Shown: piece by piece, positions 23,620 to 35,439 of the stretch | Layout of the letters: each line of letters begins with the position of its first letter | How positions within the stretch are numbered: the stretch's first letter is position 1 | DNA from: Gnetum montanum | Lineage: Eukaryota; Streptophyta; Gnetopsida; Gnetales; Gnetaceae | Direction of reading: 5' to 3' | Length of the DNA: 64,000 bases | Assembly: GCA_015680685.1 (NCBI GenBank) | Contig: MNCI01030582.1 | Location: 700,845-764,844 of the forward strand | Position numbers and translations under genes: made by a program | The notes under the pieces: model-generated | Database searches by the model: none | The model's input: only the letters and a program-made list of their open reading frames with translations | Told to the model about the DNA's origin: nothing

Positions 23620-26480
23620 TTTATACTTGAGTTACATTACCTCACAAGAAGAAGGAAGAGGAATTCCAAAATTTCCATGATGTGAATTCTTGTGCCTTAT
23701 CTGAATATTTACAAAAATTCAAGCTAAACATTTACCAACTCTAGCAATGGATCGATGTTGTTTAGCTTGAATTAGATGTGGAAGAAAGTGACCTCTTCAA
23801 TTTTGATCAAGAATATGATTTAGTAGAGAATATACAATTAAGTGGAACTAAAACAATGGAAGACTAATGAGAGATTTATGAGAGAATAGGTCTTTATAAG
23901 CTAGGTTTTAGGTCAAGGGTAAACATTATCAAGGATGTCTTGAATTGGCTAATGGAAAAGACTATACACAAAAGAGATAAGCTTAATTTTAAAGGAACCA
24001 TGAAGCAATTTATTAATATCAATTCCAAGAAGCCTTACAAGCTCTATGGCCTCATAAAGCTTGACATTACAAAGGTAGAAGCCAACCAATATAATGAATA
24101 CATGCTTAGTGAAAAATTTTGTGCTCACACTGAAATTGGTAAGATTATCAAACTACCTTTAGCCAATTTAGCCAAAGCTTGGGGATATCAGAATTTCATC
24201 CCAAAAGCTTTAGAATTCAGGTTTCCACATAGATTTTTTATTTTGGCATTAAATTTTTATTTTGGCTAATAAATAAATTCAATTGTAGATTTTCATATTT
24301 GGCTTGGGTTACCCTCAAAAATACATAGAATAGCCCAACTTAAATTCATGAACAAGAGACTCAACTAAGTTTGAGCTCACTTTGGATGGAATATTTGCTA
24401 AGTGAGGGCCCTAAGCCAAGAAATGTAACATCAATTTTCATCAGTTATGCTTCACAGAGAAGAGCCTACCCCGAAGACCCTTGCTATGATTTCTTCCTAG
24501 TAATTTATCAGAAGAGCTATTTTGAGCCTCAAAGTTTAGAATGTTTTATGAACTATATCTACCCCTATTTCATTAAATTCATTTTAGGAGTATTTCCACC
24601 AAGGATTAACTAACAGATTATTAACAAGATAGAGGGAAAATTCCATGGAGCAATCTTCTTCTATGGTAGATACACCTAGATTTTGATAGCCAGTTTTAAG
24701 GGTAAAGCTTTCAAACTACCTCAATTAATGACCCCTTATCTAGTAGCACTATAAGTTGGAAGAGAAATGGGGAAAAGCACCTTAATACATGACTACAATC
24801 ATTGGGATGTATTTCCTCTAAAATTTTTCCTTTTAGAATTCAACAATGTAGGGCACATTAGGGGAACAATAAGAAGATACAAGGTGTAATGTAATTTTTC
24901 AAAAGCTTAGAAGAGGATATATTTGACTACAAGAATAAGAAAATTTCATCAAGATAATGAAACAGATGTGGTATATTTAATGGCTAGTAACATAGAAATA
25001 AACTAAAACCATGATCAAGCCCTAGAACAACCAAAAAAGAAGCCTATCAACAAAGCTCCTACCCTCTACCTATGATCAGCAAACTATTAAACTATGTAGA
25101 TTAATGGATAGCAGAGATGACCCTTTGGCAAGGGATTTCTCTAACAAACATTTGGTATTACTAGAAAAAAATTATTTTTCTTGGAAACTACTAGACTCAA
25201 AAGAAGCTATGCCTAATAAAAGATTCCCACTTAGTGAAATAGAATATAAACATAACTAGAAGAGTAAGGCTAGAAATAATAAAGATGAATAAAGAGTTAC
25301 AACAATAGAAGCTACAAGAGTAGAAAAGGCTGAAGGAACAACAACAATAGTAACTATAAGAGCTACATAAGCTAATAGAGCTTCAACAATAGAAACAGTA
25401 ACAAAAAGAAGGGGAAAGCTCTTCTTTAGCTCTCACCATTTTAAACTTCCCATCTGGCTACTTAATGAAAGGAGTGGAATGAGCTTTTAAAGTTAGAGAA
25501 AAGGAAGGTTGAATCATACTAACCCAAAGGCTCCCAACTAAACCAGAGATAAAAGCTAGTGTAATCTTCCAGTATAATGAAGATGATCCATAGACTAGAA
25601 AACAAAAGCTCCCAATGTCTCACTAAGACATTTCAGAAACTATAGCCACATTAATCAAAGACATGGGGAAAAGAACTGATAACTAGATAACCAAGCTTAA
25701 AGAATTACTTTAACAAAATCAATAGGAGGTATCAGGATTATAAGAGGAAGTTAAAGGGTTATAAAATGAAACTAAGTAGATCAAGATGATAATAATGATT
25801 AAAGAATCACTACTCAAGAATAAGGAATAGGAAAATCTATAGCTTGAAGAAAATTTAATAGCTATGAGTTCAGAGCTTAAACAAGTAAGAAAAGGGAAAG
25901 CTCCAAATTACTCACATCTTAATTTATTGAGCTTTAAGGAATTCATCACTAAGCTGAACTATAGTAAATAATGGATGAGAGAAACAAGAGAAGAGATTTT
26001 AAAGTTAAGAGAAAAACAAACTATGTTTGTTTAGATCTAAAGGAAAATTCAAGAGTTATATGATTTTGCTAAAGCTAAAAAACAATAGCCACTCCAATAT
26101 AAACAAGGTTTTCCTAATACAATGATGATTTCAATTACAAGGATCATGCATAAAACTACCATAAATAAGTTGGAGTTTGAACAAGCTTGTTTAGATGCAA
26201 GGGCTACTTTGGTTAAAATAGACAACTCAATAATAGAATCAGGCTTAGGGGAAAGTAGCACTAAGTCATTAAAAAGCTTGATAGCACTAAGCCAAATTTA
26301 ATGTATCAGATTATTAATAATCTTATTAATCATGGGAGGTTGTCCCAATAGCTAACGATAGAAGGACTTCAAGTTCAAGAATAGAGAAGATATGTCAGGA
26401 AGTTGAGAAGTGATCTAACGGGTTACAATTATATGAAGAAAATGTGAGGAGATTACAAACATAAATGATGTAACTGATGT
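23620..26480 (+). pseudogene. Element B second extra ORF, about 950 codons, unrecognised
   Basis: Long degenerate coding region just before the 3' LTR. The N-terminal part looks globular (NFHDVNSCALSEYLQKFK, ESDLFNFDQEYDLVE, KLNFKGTMKQFININSKKP, CAHTEIGKIIKLPLANLAKA, WGYQNFIPKALEF). A second block contains ISYASQRRAYPEDPCYDFF and FKGKAFKLPQLMTPYLVAL. From about 25,250 it becomes Lys/Glu/Leu/Gln-rich, compatible with a coiled coil, and ends with QLYEENVRRLQ. Many stops are TAG or TAA. The globular-plus-coiled-coil layout parallels ORF2 of element C, though I see no direct similarity. Confidence 0.55.
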
Positions 26481-26549
26481 AACTGCTTGAAGCTAATATA
26501 AAAAGCCTAGTGAAATTTTGATTAAAGTGTGGAGGAGAGAATTTTTGGA

Positions 26550-27290
26550 GAAAAAGGCTTGTAAAGACTATTTCTTATAATGAAAATTTAACTAGGTTGT
26601 ATCTATCTCATTTAGCTTTTATCTCTTAGCTAGTGTTTTATGTCAAATAGTTTTTCCTACTTTCTATAGCTTAAATATTATATAGCTACATATGAATGGA
26701 TTACTAGTTTTGGAATAAGTTATTTTCTCTATGAGATTAGGTTTAATTTGTTCTTATTATTCTGATTGAATGTAATAGCTTATACAAGTGTCAATTCTTA
26801 ATCAGTTTAGCATAGGAACATTTTCATTTGTATACAATTCTAAGCTTCACAAATAATTTTATTTCCTTAGTTCCTTGCTTTTTTAGCAAAGGTTTTGTGG
26901 TCAAGCATCAAGAAGCTAGCTAGTAGATAGATTAGAATTCAAGATGGACATTTTCTATATAACTGCTCATTTCTTATTTGTATGTTGCACAAGGTCTAAG
27001 GCTAGACTTATAGGAGAGTTATTTGATTTCTTTATATGTGTTAATAGATTTCTAGAAGGGGTAGTCCTTAGTTATACATTAAACAATAACTCTTTGAAAG
27101 GACTTTACCATTTCTCATGAATAAACTTTTAGTATTAGTTACACTTAGCCATATCAAACTCATTAAAAATCAATAAGAGCTTTTTGGGGGTATTCGTGCC
27201 TTGGTGGTACTAGAGACCAAAAATGACCTAAGATATGTTATATCCAAGTTGTCCTTTGTGATAGAGTTGTTCTTAATTCTACTATAATAG
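26550..27290 (+). repeat. Element B 3' LTR
   Basis: Direct repeat of 13,827-14,548, from TGTAAAGACTATTTC to CTACTATAATAG. Preceded by a purine-rich tract (gtgtggaggagagaa at about 26,528). No clean target duplication could be found, as expected if the left LTR is shared with another copy. Confidence 0.65.
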
Positions 27291-27379
27291 AATGTAAATA
27301 TGGGTACTTCACACTCGAAGGGTATATTCCTTGCATACCTTTGGACTTTGTTTCTTTCTAAATCTAGTTTAGAGAACAC

Positions 27380-27680
27380 TAAAACCTTTACAAGATTTGA
27401 GTTGTGCTATGGAGAGTTTTGTCACTACAAAATCTCTTAATCCCATAAGGTCCCAACAAGTTCAAAATGTAATTTGAAGGACACCACACCTTGTACAAGC
27501 TTTGAGCTCTGCTCTGAAATGTTTCATCACTATGAAACCACTCAACCCTGCAAGGTCGCAATAAGCTCATAATGTGGTTTTAAGGATCCCATAACCTTTA
27601 CAAAATTGAGCTCCACTCCAAAGTATTTTGATGCTATAAAACCACTCAATCCCATAGGATCCTAACAAGCTTAATACATA
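27380..27680. repeat. Tandem repeat, about 105 bp unit, three copies
   Basis: Units start near 27,383, 27,487 and 27,592 with ACCTTTACAAGATTTGAG-like sequence, then GTTTTGTCACTACAAAA and CTCAATCCCATAAGGTCC. Units differ at many positions. The minus-strand open frame 27,388-27,570 is a by-product of the repeat. Confidence 0.7.
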
Positions 27681-28573
27681 TGCCTTCTTGTAAGAAGCAC
27701 ATTGACCCCAGAAGGCAACAAGAAAGAATGTAAAAAGCAAGGAAACAATGTAACTATAATTACAAGACCTTGCTATTAAGGCTCAATTAAATGTACAATT
27801 AACATACAACCAAGTGATGTGGCAGTGTAAGACAAGAATACAATAGTATAAATATGACAATGATTTCTTTGATGTTAACAATGCTTGCATAATTCCTGAT
27901 AGTTTGAAGTAATCTTATAGCATTGGAGTTTTTGAAAATACCTCAAAATTCATGCAATGGCTATCTAATGGCTAGTATAGATGTCTCCTTCAATATTGGG
28001 TCATCTCTCTAAAATCAACTTCAACTCTTGGGAGATGTCTCCTTTTAGATTAGGGCAACTATAGGGAGACATCTCTAGAGATATGTCAATTTTTAAATGT
28101 AGACATCTACTATTTTTAGGAGATGTCTTTTCAACTTTTAAGCTTTAACTTTTGAGCTATCAATTTACCTCCTTGCTAGTCCTTAGAGCATCTTCATTGG
28201 ATTTGTAGTCTTTATTTTTATCCATGCAGTCTTCATCTCTATGACATCTCTACATAGACCTCATGATATCTCAATGTAGATCTTACGACATCTTAACATA
28301 GATCTCATTTTCAAACTCAACTCTTGTTCTAAAGTCCTTCTTCATTTATTACCCTACTATATTACAAACACATTTCCATATTCTCCATTTTCTCTAAGGT
28401 TTTTCCATACCAAAAGGTCAACACATTTTGTGTACACCATTAAAAGGAAGCATAGATAGTTTTTTCAATATTTTTGTCATAAAGCCTATTCATCATTTAA
28501 TTTTATTTTTAAGATATTTTCTCATTTTACAATGAACTATTTACAAAAGAAGATGATAATTCTACTATAATTG
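27681..28573. other. Intergenic, with a cluster of AGACATCT/AGATGTCT motifs
   Basis: No gene recognised. Between about 27,970 and 28,310 the octamer AGATGTCT or its complement, often one base off, recurs many times. The same motif fills the LTRs of element F, so this may be a decayed relative. Confidence 0.4.
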
Positions 28574-29233
28574 TGATGGGACACGATATCGCGGTGCGCC
28601 GCCAAGTCTATAAATAAGAAGCAGCTCTCCCTTGTTTCTCAATCTCGATCTGGACCCTTAGCAAAACTCTAGCAGTTTTACCACTCCAGAGATAGAATAA
28701 TTTCGATGTGCCTGCAATAGGAGCTCCAAAGTGAACGAATCTTTATTCGAGAAAATATTGTAGCTAAATACAAGTTTGTGTACGGAAATAAAGATGAACT
28801 GTTGGATAAACCTTGCAGTGCATGGACTAGGCTAAATAGGACTTTATTTATTGTTATTTATTGTTCATTGTTTAAATGCTTTATTAGTTAATTAAATCTC
28901 TCTCAACCCTTCTCCCATAGTTAATTGCATTCAATACGACCACTTCGAGCATGTGCATTACGCTTGGCGATCCTAGTAACGAATAACGTTTGNTCTTCAC
29001 CCTTTACCTCATTAGCATAGGAGATAAAACATAAAAACTATAAAAATCACATACCTCAAACTTACTTAACCATACAACCATGACAAATACAAGTAAGTTT
29101 GGGAAGACAATGAATGATTAACCTTAAGTGTTCCATGAGGCATCTAGGCACTTAGTCTATGGAGTTTGATCGAATTGTGCATGTAACGCTCGTATTCGTA
29201 TGGTTGAGTGTAGGGGTACCTCACCACTCATCA
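28574..29233 (+). repeat. Element D 5' LTR, with an assembly join
   Basis: 660 bp. It contains a single N at 28,993, and about 100 bp present in the 3' LTR at that point are missing. It also lacks about 33 bp of the palindrome region near its start. TATA box TATAAATAAGAAGC near 28,610. Confidence 0.92.
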
Positions 29234-29234
29234 T

Positions 29235-29252
29235 TGGCACCATTGCCAAGAA
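29235..29252 (+). promoter_or_regulatory. Element D primer-binding site
   Basis: TGGCACCATTGCCAAGAA begins one base after the LTR and resembles the TGGCGCCGTTGCCGGGGA tRNA-Asp-type site, with C-to-T and G-to-A changes. Confidence 0.75.
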
Positions 29253-29378
29253 CTAAGTGTTTGTGCACTAAGTAGAACATAGAAAATCATCCACATCATT
29301 GGGAAGCTTAAACAAACCCTTAGGGTTAATCAAAAGAAAAACTATATAATGGTTAATCAGCACACCAAGTAAGACACA

Positions 29379-32300
29379 ATGTCTTCTTCTTCTCATAAAA
29401 GCACTTCACCACCTAGGGATCATACAACAGATAGTCGACGATCTAACACACATAACCAAAATCCGCCAGTTCCTCAAGAATTTAGTGTGGTATATATTCA
29501 TCTCGATGAGTATATACCTAACTTTACTTTTATCCTCCATCAGGATGAACAACTGCATTGGCGTGATTTGCAAGGTAACATAGTGTTACCCCCAGATCGG
29601 GCAGTCCCTAACATGCTCCTTCATGTGCTTGCATAGATAGACATGACGCAGCTATATGCTGAATACATTGCAGAAGATTATAACACAAGGGACTACCATC
29701 TCATAGAAGCGCAACGTCAGCGAGACTTGCGGCAGGAGAGTCGCCACACATCGTTGAAGGGCAAAGGCGCCTGTTATGCTGCGCCCTTCATAAGAGAAGT
29801 TAAGGGTGGTGAACCTATCTCAATAGGTTCTCCACAAGATGATGTTCCCCCTCCTAATGATAGTGTGGAGGTGGGGTATCAGAACCTGTGCTCCACGATA
29901 CATAACCCTGGTTCTAATTCCCACGAACACCAAGTGTTCACTAAGGGAACACAAACACATGACAAGGATGGGCATTCTGATCATCATCACGATTGAGGCT
30001 ATAGCCACCGAACTGAAGGTAAGAACCATCATCATGACAATGGTTCTTCTTCTTCTTCTCCTTCATCACATCATTCACCCTCTCCTTCCACATCAGGACG
30101 CAGTCATAAAGAGCACAACGGTAAGGATAAGGGTAAGCAAAATGACAGACCTCAACAAGAGAGTCGAGAGCAAGGACGAGGGCATTCTAGAGAGTCAAGG
30201 CATGAAAGAAGGGAAAGTAGGAAACAACGTAGGCATCATAGACATCATGAGAGAGATGATCATGATGAACCCCTACTTGCCACCTAAAGTATGTTAGATA
30301 TTACAGAGGTTGTCAGAATACCTACAAGGCATCAAAAAGATAGCTAGATCAAGAGATTAGATATGAATAATATCCTACACTTCAAAGGGGCATACAACGC
30401 TAATCCGCAGAATCACTTACAAGCATTCCATGATGCATGTGCCTTGCAGAATATTGAGAACAAGTGATAGAAGTTAAAGTTATTCCCTAGGACACTCATA
30501 AAAGAAGTAGAGAGTTGGTACCAGTCCTTAGAGCTGGAAACCATTAGGAGGTGGAGTACAATGCTAGAATTGTTCAACAATAAATACCAAATGTACTCCA
30601 AAGTGTCCAACTTATGTAAGCAGATCCAAGGATGGAAGTAGGATAATCATGAACCCTTGGATACTGCCATGGGCTGGTACTATGCATTGCTACATTATTG
30701 CCTAGGCCATGGTTACGCACAACGGGATCAACTCCGCCACCTCGTAGATGGGCCAAGACACAAAACTAGGAGAACCCTTGGGACTTATGACCAAGGGAGA
30801 TTATCTGAGCTTAGATCCCATGAAATTCATCGATTGTTGGAGTAAGTAGCTAAAGAAGAAGGGGAGCTATGAAAAAGAGAAAGCGTGGAAGAATATAACC
30901 GCAATCCTTCCCTCCGAAAGAAGGAAGTGAGATTCTGCGATGAAGAGGATGAGTCACCACTCAAAGAGTTGATGAATACAAAAATCTTACCACTTCAAAA
31001 GCTAACAATGGAAGTATCGGCTAAGGTAGATGAAATATGGAGCTCCTTAGATAGTAAAATTAAAAATGTCCTGAAAATCATAGAGGAATCTAAGGAGGAA
31101 CGAAGAAGTGACCATGGTAAGAAAAAGCAGAGAGATTCAGGCCATGCACGTGACAAGGGTAAGGGAAAAATGACTATCACCGATCAGGTTGTGGATTCGG
31201 ATACAGACAATGATGGTGGATATGAGATCTACCAGTATGACCATCCTAAGGGATGTTGCCCAATAATCTCACATCTACAAGAGTCTGGGGTGTATGCACT
31301 CAACCCAAGACTTAACAGATGGTAGGCACCCCAAAGATTACCTTATCCCCAAGGTAACCCAAGGCAGTTCCACCAACCATTAACATATTATCCAAGTGGA
31401 ACTCCACCACAACCTATCAGGCAACATCAGCAGTGGCAACACCCATAGTCATGGGGGATTCCACTGCCTAGAAAAAAATACCCTTATCGACAACCAGACC
31501 CATATGGCTACTACGTGTAGTAGCCGATTTCTCCAAGTGACTCTATGGGTCACGCAACCCCGCAACATCACGACTAAGTTCAGGAGTATTTTAGGACTCC
31601 TTCTTCTACGAAAGGCACATCACATCCATACCATCCTCCAAATCCCTTCGCCACTCTTACGCCGGTAGTTCCACTACCACTTGCTCCAACAATGAAAGGG
31701 GAACTTCCCACTCAACCGTAGCAACGTAATGCTATGAGAGCTATAAACCTTCAACTCATTGCTGGTTCTGACAACCGCATGAAGAGAAGACCTTTCTTCA
31801 AAAACAAAAGCCCAAATAAGCTCTCACAACCACAAGAGGTTGAGTTAATGCACGCACCTCCAACAAATAAGGCTTCGGACCTCCCTTCAAACCAAAAATA
31901 GGGCTTAACGCATACAGTTATGTTAACACATGCCGTTACTGACTGGATCAAGGTAGGCCACCTTCCTAGAAAACTCTTTGACCCTGAAAGTCCCTTAATC
32001 TACCTCCAAGTCACTGGGAACAAACCTCATAAGGCTCTTCTTGACTCAAGTTTTGGAGTCAACTTAATCTCATGAGAAATGTATAAAGGTTGGAACCTAC
32101 CTCCACTCAAAAAGAGAAATATTCAACTAGAGCTAGCTGACTAGTCCATCACCATTCCCTTGGGATTGGTGGAGGACATCGTTACCACTGTATGTGATTG
32201 GTCATACCCAGCTGATTTTTAGGTGATAGAAGTCAACAGTAACAAAGGGGACTTTCCAATTATAATGGGGAGGGCATGGCTCAGCACCATCAACGCGTGC

Positions 32301-32700
32301 CTAGGAATCCACGATCTTTCCTTGGAAATATCTAAGGAAAATATTTATGGAAAGATCGAGAAGAAGAAAGTTCCGTGCATCACATACAGTGACTCAGAGG
32401 GTGATGACATGGAAGAATGCTCAACATCTCCTACATGAAACTGGTATGCCCAAGAAACACAAATACAACGATGCCTGTATGTAGCAACTACACAACAAGA
32501 GAACACCCAGTGGTTGATAGCTAATCAAGAAAGCAGCCCACCAACATGCATGGAATGAACTGGGGGAACAACTCATGTCCACAATGAAGGCATAGATACA
32601 TTGGAGTATGAGCATCATTGACTTCCACCCCTTAACCTGAAAACATCAATCGGGAGAAGTTGGACACTTCTAAGAAATTCAAATAGACGTTCGTTATTTT
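29379..32700 (+). pseudogene. Element D gag-protease polyprotein
   Basis: One frame from ATG 29,379 (MSSSSHKSTSPP) to about 32,700, some 1,100 codons, broken by nonsense codons but no obvious frameshift. Order: N-terminal region (FSVVYIHLDEYIPNF), His/Arg/Ser-rich linker (SDHHHD; HERDDHDE), gag core at about 30,300-30,840 (FPRTLIKEVESWYQSLELE, FNNKYQMYSKVSNLC, HEPLDTAMGWYYALL, RQLRHLVDG-like), a region with VRFCDEEDESPL and CCPIISHLQESGVY, a Pro/Tyr-rich stretch, and protease. Ends with ENTQWLIANQESS. Many stops fit CAG/CAA to TAG/TAA or TGG to TAG changes. Confidence 0.85.
31960..32400 (+). pseudogene. Aspartic protease domain of element D
   Basis: Retropepsin-like domain that would cleave the gag polyprotein. 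Motifs: HKALLDSSFGVNLIS (active-site DSG changed to DSS), RNIQLELAD, LGLVEDIVTTVCDWSYPADF, FPIIMGRAWLSTINACLGIH (flap-distal ILGR-like block). Two stops interrupt the first half; the part from 32,223 is open. The E copy at 58,045-58,500 is its homologue. Confidence 0.85.
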
Positions 32701-34626
32701 GGATCTCTCCCTTTCCATTCATCATGGGGGAGATGGCCACCTATGCTAATCATTCGGAGCCCTTAGTTCTTTTAAGTTTTTGTTTTACACATTTTTGTTT
32801 TGCATATTTTTATTTTACAAATCTCTTTAACTTTTCTTGTTTTTGTTTTACAACATCATTATTCTTTTTCATTTCTTTATGTGTGAGTGTATGTGTGTGT
32901 TTTATCCATTTTGTTAAGTTTTTCATCCAATAAGTGTTCCAAAGATGGTATGAACTATTTTTATATTGATTGCTAATGTTTGGTTTTTACCTTTAAGTTA
33001 TGATGTTGATACTAAGGTATGGTTCTTTTCATATGATAGGAAATGAGTCCACTTCATCCATACATCCACAATTTCTATGGTCTCTCTTGGCTTGGAACTA
33101 TACAATCCCTTTCTCAATAATAAGAACTATAATGAATTGGTGACTGGGCATTTCTCAAACTAAGGAAGGACTCAAGGATTGAAAAGGGTGTGACTTCAAG
33201 GGAACTTGATGCATTCGTGTTGGCCATTCTCTTGAGTGCTTGGATGTTTTCTTCTTGAGTTTTCTTACCATTTCACGTTACCCACTTATCAGGAAGCTAA
33301 GCAAATAAAAATAATAAGTCTTTGCATGGTGTGGTTCTCACACATAAAAACATAAAAAAAAAACAGTGAGAATTCAAAGCACACCCCTTAGACAAAATAA
33401 TCATTTGGGCTCCAAGCACTAGTTATGGAACTAAAATAAACATGTTCCCTCTAACTAAGGCCCTTCTCGCTTCCCATTCTCTCTTCTCCTTTGTTTCCTT
33501 GGAATGGTGGTGGCTCTTGGGGGAGGCATTCTTGTTATTCAAGTGGATGGATGGGCTGAATGTATTAATGCGAAGTCACTGGATGTGGTTTGTTTGAGGC
33601 CGAACTTGGAATGGGATCTTCTAACTCACATTAATCATGAAATCCACAAGGGGCTGTACATCACCTTATTCTTGAGATTCCATTCCATTCTCTTCTTTCC
33701 ATCATTCTTCCTCCATTATTCACCTCATTGCCAGTTGTATCTTTAGTGTATATTTTGGTTGACACATTGTTTTCTTTTTGGTAAATTCTTGTGGTTAAGA
33801 CTTTAACTCTTGTTCCAAATGACATTCCCAGAGCCTACGAACTCTTTGAATGTGGGTTTGTCAAGGCATTAAGGGCATGATCTTGCTTTGGGGAGGACCC
33901 ACTAGCATTCCTATTTGGTACACCAATTAAATTCTTTCCCTTAACATTTTTGGCAATCCACTCTAATTTTTTCATTTCCATCTTGGCATCCATTTCATCG
34001 ACGTTATAGTTGTCTCTTTTTTTCCATCTTCCTTGTTCTTTTTCCTTCTCCATTCTATCACTACCGGAGGTTCGCTCTTAGTCATGGGGGTCTTGACCCA
34101 ATTTTTTCGATTTTCTCCTAACCCCTACACCTTCAGTAGTCACCACTATTATATCTCCAGATCCACAATCAGCCATACCACAACTCAACCAATGGACCTT
34201 TCACTGAGGCAAGGTATCAACTGCATTGAAATTCATTTACCCTTGCTAATATAAGACGGTGTTGTGTGTGAAAATGGAAATCATATAACAATAGATTGGA
34301 TATGGAGGGAACACCTGGAATGGACCAGTGCTGAAAGTAGCTACACAAGAAGCAAGATTGATGGTGTGCTTACAGATAGACAACGAAAGGCGTAATCTTG
34401 GCGTTGGCAGCAGCAGACTTCTTCTCTCTTCTCTCTCAGCTGCCAAATAAGGCCTGATGTCAAATGTATAAGGTGTTCACTCTTATTGTCATGAACATCA
34501 GTTTTGTCTTGTTCTATAATGATGATCCGTTCACATATCATCCCATTCACCATTAGTTCCATTCAAGTCAATAATCCCATACCTTCCCAATATTTTGTAA
34601 GGAACTTGAGGATGAGTTTTCATTCA
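32701..34626. other. Element D 3' non-coding region
   Basis: About 1.9 kb shared with element E (56,000-57,640 in reverse) and without a sense-strand domain. It begins with a T-rich low-complexity tract (32,760-32,940). Antisense coding-like stretches are conserved with element E (33,835-34,053 and 34,341-34,562). Confidence 0.6.
34341..34562 (-). CDS. Conserved antisense ORF near the 3' end of element D
   Basis: 73 codons on the strand opposite to gag, starting MELMVNGMICERIIIIEQDK and including HDNKSEHLIHLTSGLIWQLR. Element E carries the same ORF (56,053-56,280, 75 codons, MELMVNGVTCEW...) at the equivalent place, still open. Antisense extra ORFs are known in some Tat-lineage elements such as maize Grande. 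No function recognised; conservation may only reflect shared ancestry. Confidence 0.35.
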   Translation of the reverse strand: MELMVNGMICERIIIIEQDKTDVHDNKSEHLIHLTSGLIWQLREKREEVCCCQRQDYAFRCLSVSTPSILLLV

Positions 34627-34638
34627 ATTATGGGGGTA
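34627..34638 (+). promoter_or_regulatory. Element D polypurine tract
   Basis: ATTATGGGGGTA directly abuts the TGATGGGA start of the 3' LTR. Confidence 0.8.
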
Positions 34639-35433
34639 TGATGGGATGCGATATTGCATGAACTAAGATATCGTGTACGCGATATCGTGGTGCGTCGCCA
34701 AGTCTATAAATAAGAAGCAACTCTCCCTTGTTTCTTAATCTAGATCTAGACCCTTAGCAAAACTCTAGCAGTTTTACCTCTCCAGAGATAGAATAATTTC
34801 CATGTGCCCGCAGTAGGAGCTCCAAAGTGAACAGATCTTTATTCGAACAAATATTATACCTGAACACAAGTTTGTGTATGGAAATAAAGACGAACTGTTG
34901 GATAAACCTTGCAGTGCATGGACTAGGCTAAATAGGAATTTATTTATTGTTATTTATTGTTCATTTTTTAAATGCTTTATTAGTTAATTAAATCTCTCTC
35001 AACCCTTCTCCCATAGTTAAGTGCATTCAATATGACCACTTCGAGGACATGCGTTACGCTTGGTGATCCCAGTAACGAATAGTGTTTGGTAATTAAGGTT
35101 GCATTGGTTCAAGGTGTGAACGGTAAGTGGGAACAGATGCTAATGCTAGGTTAATTAAGGCTTTTTTAGTTAGTTAAAGTTAGTTAATTAGTCTCTTCCC
35201 CCTTTTCCTCATTAGCATAGGAGATAAAACATAAAAACTATAAAAATCACATACCTTAAACTTACTTAACCATACAACCGTGACAAATACAAGTAAGTTT
35301 GGAAAGACAACGACTGATTAACCTTAAGTGTTCCATGAGGCGTGTAGGCACTTAGTCTGCGAAGTTCGACCGGATTGTGCATGTAACGCTCGTATTCGTA
35401 TGGTTGAGTGTAGGGGTACCTCGCCACTCATCA
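34639..35433 (+). repeat. Element D 3' LTR
   Basis: 795 bp, the complete copy of this LTR type. Starts TGATGGGATGCG, carries the palindrome at 34,667-34,686 (one C-to-T from perfect), TATA box TCTATAAATAAG at about 34,702-34,713, and ends CCACTCATCA. Confidence 0.93.
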
Positions 35434-35439
35434 AATTGT

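Larger units (their letters stand above)
28574..35433 (+). mobile_element. Element D: gag-protease LTR retrotransposon, 6.9 kb
   Basis: Full LTR retrotransposon: TGATGGGA...CACTCATCA LTRs, primer site, polypurine tract and perfect target duplication AATTG (28,569-28,573 and 35,434-35,438). Internally it encodes gag plus aspartic protease in one frame, with about 2 kb of non-coding 3' sequence and no RT, RNase H or integrase. It resembles the described class of non-autonomous plant elements that keep gag. Sibling of element E. Confidence 0.93.

Noticed and set aside
27388-27570. Minus-strand ORF with an internal repeat
   Set aside because: Arises from the 105-bp tandem repeat; the repeating peptide is a by-product.
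27380-27680. CRISPR-like repeat array
   Set aside because: Three diverged 105-bp units without unique spacers, in a plant genome.
29839-30297. 152-codon plus-strand frame overlapping gag of D, with a like frame in E (60,158-60,616)
   Set aside because: It is the shifted frame of the His/Arg/Ser-rich gag linker; conservation follows from the gag frame, and the composition is Met/Ile-rich as expected for a shadow.
32724-32933. Hydrophobic 69-codon ORF resembling a membrane protein
   Set aside because: It is a T-rich low-complexity tract at the end of the element D coding region; Phe and Leu codons come from poly-T, and there is no equivalent ORF in element E.
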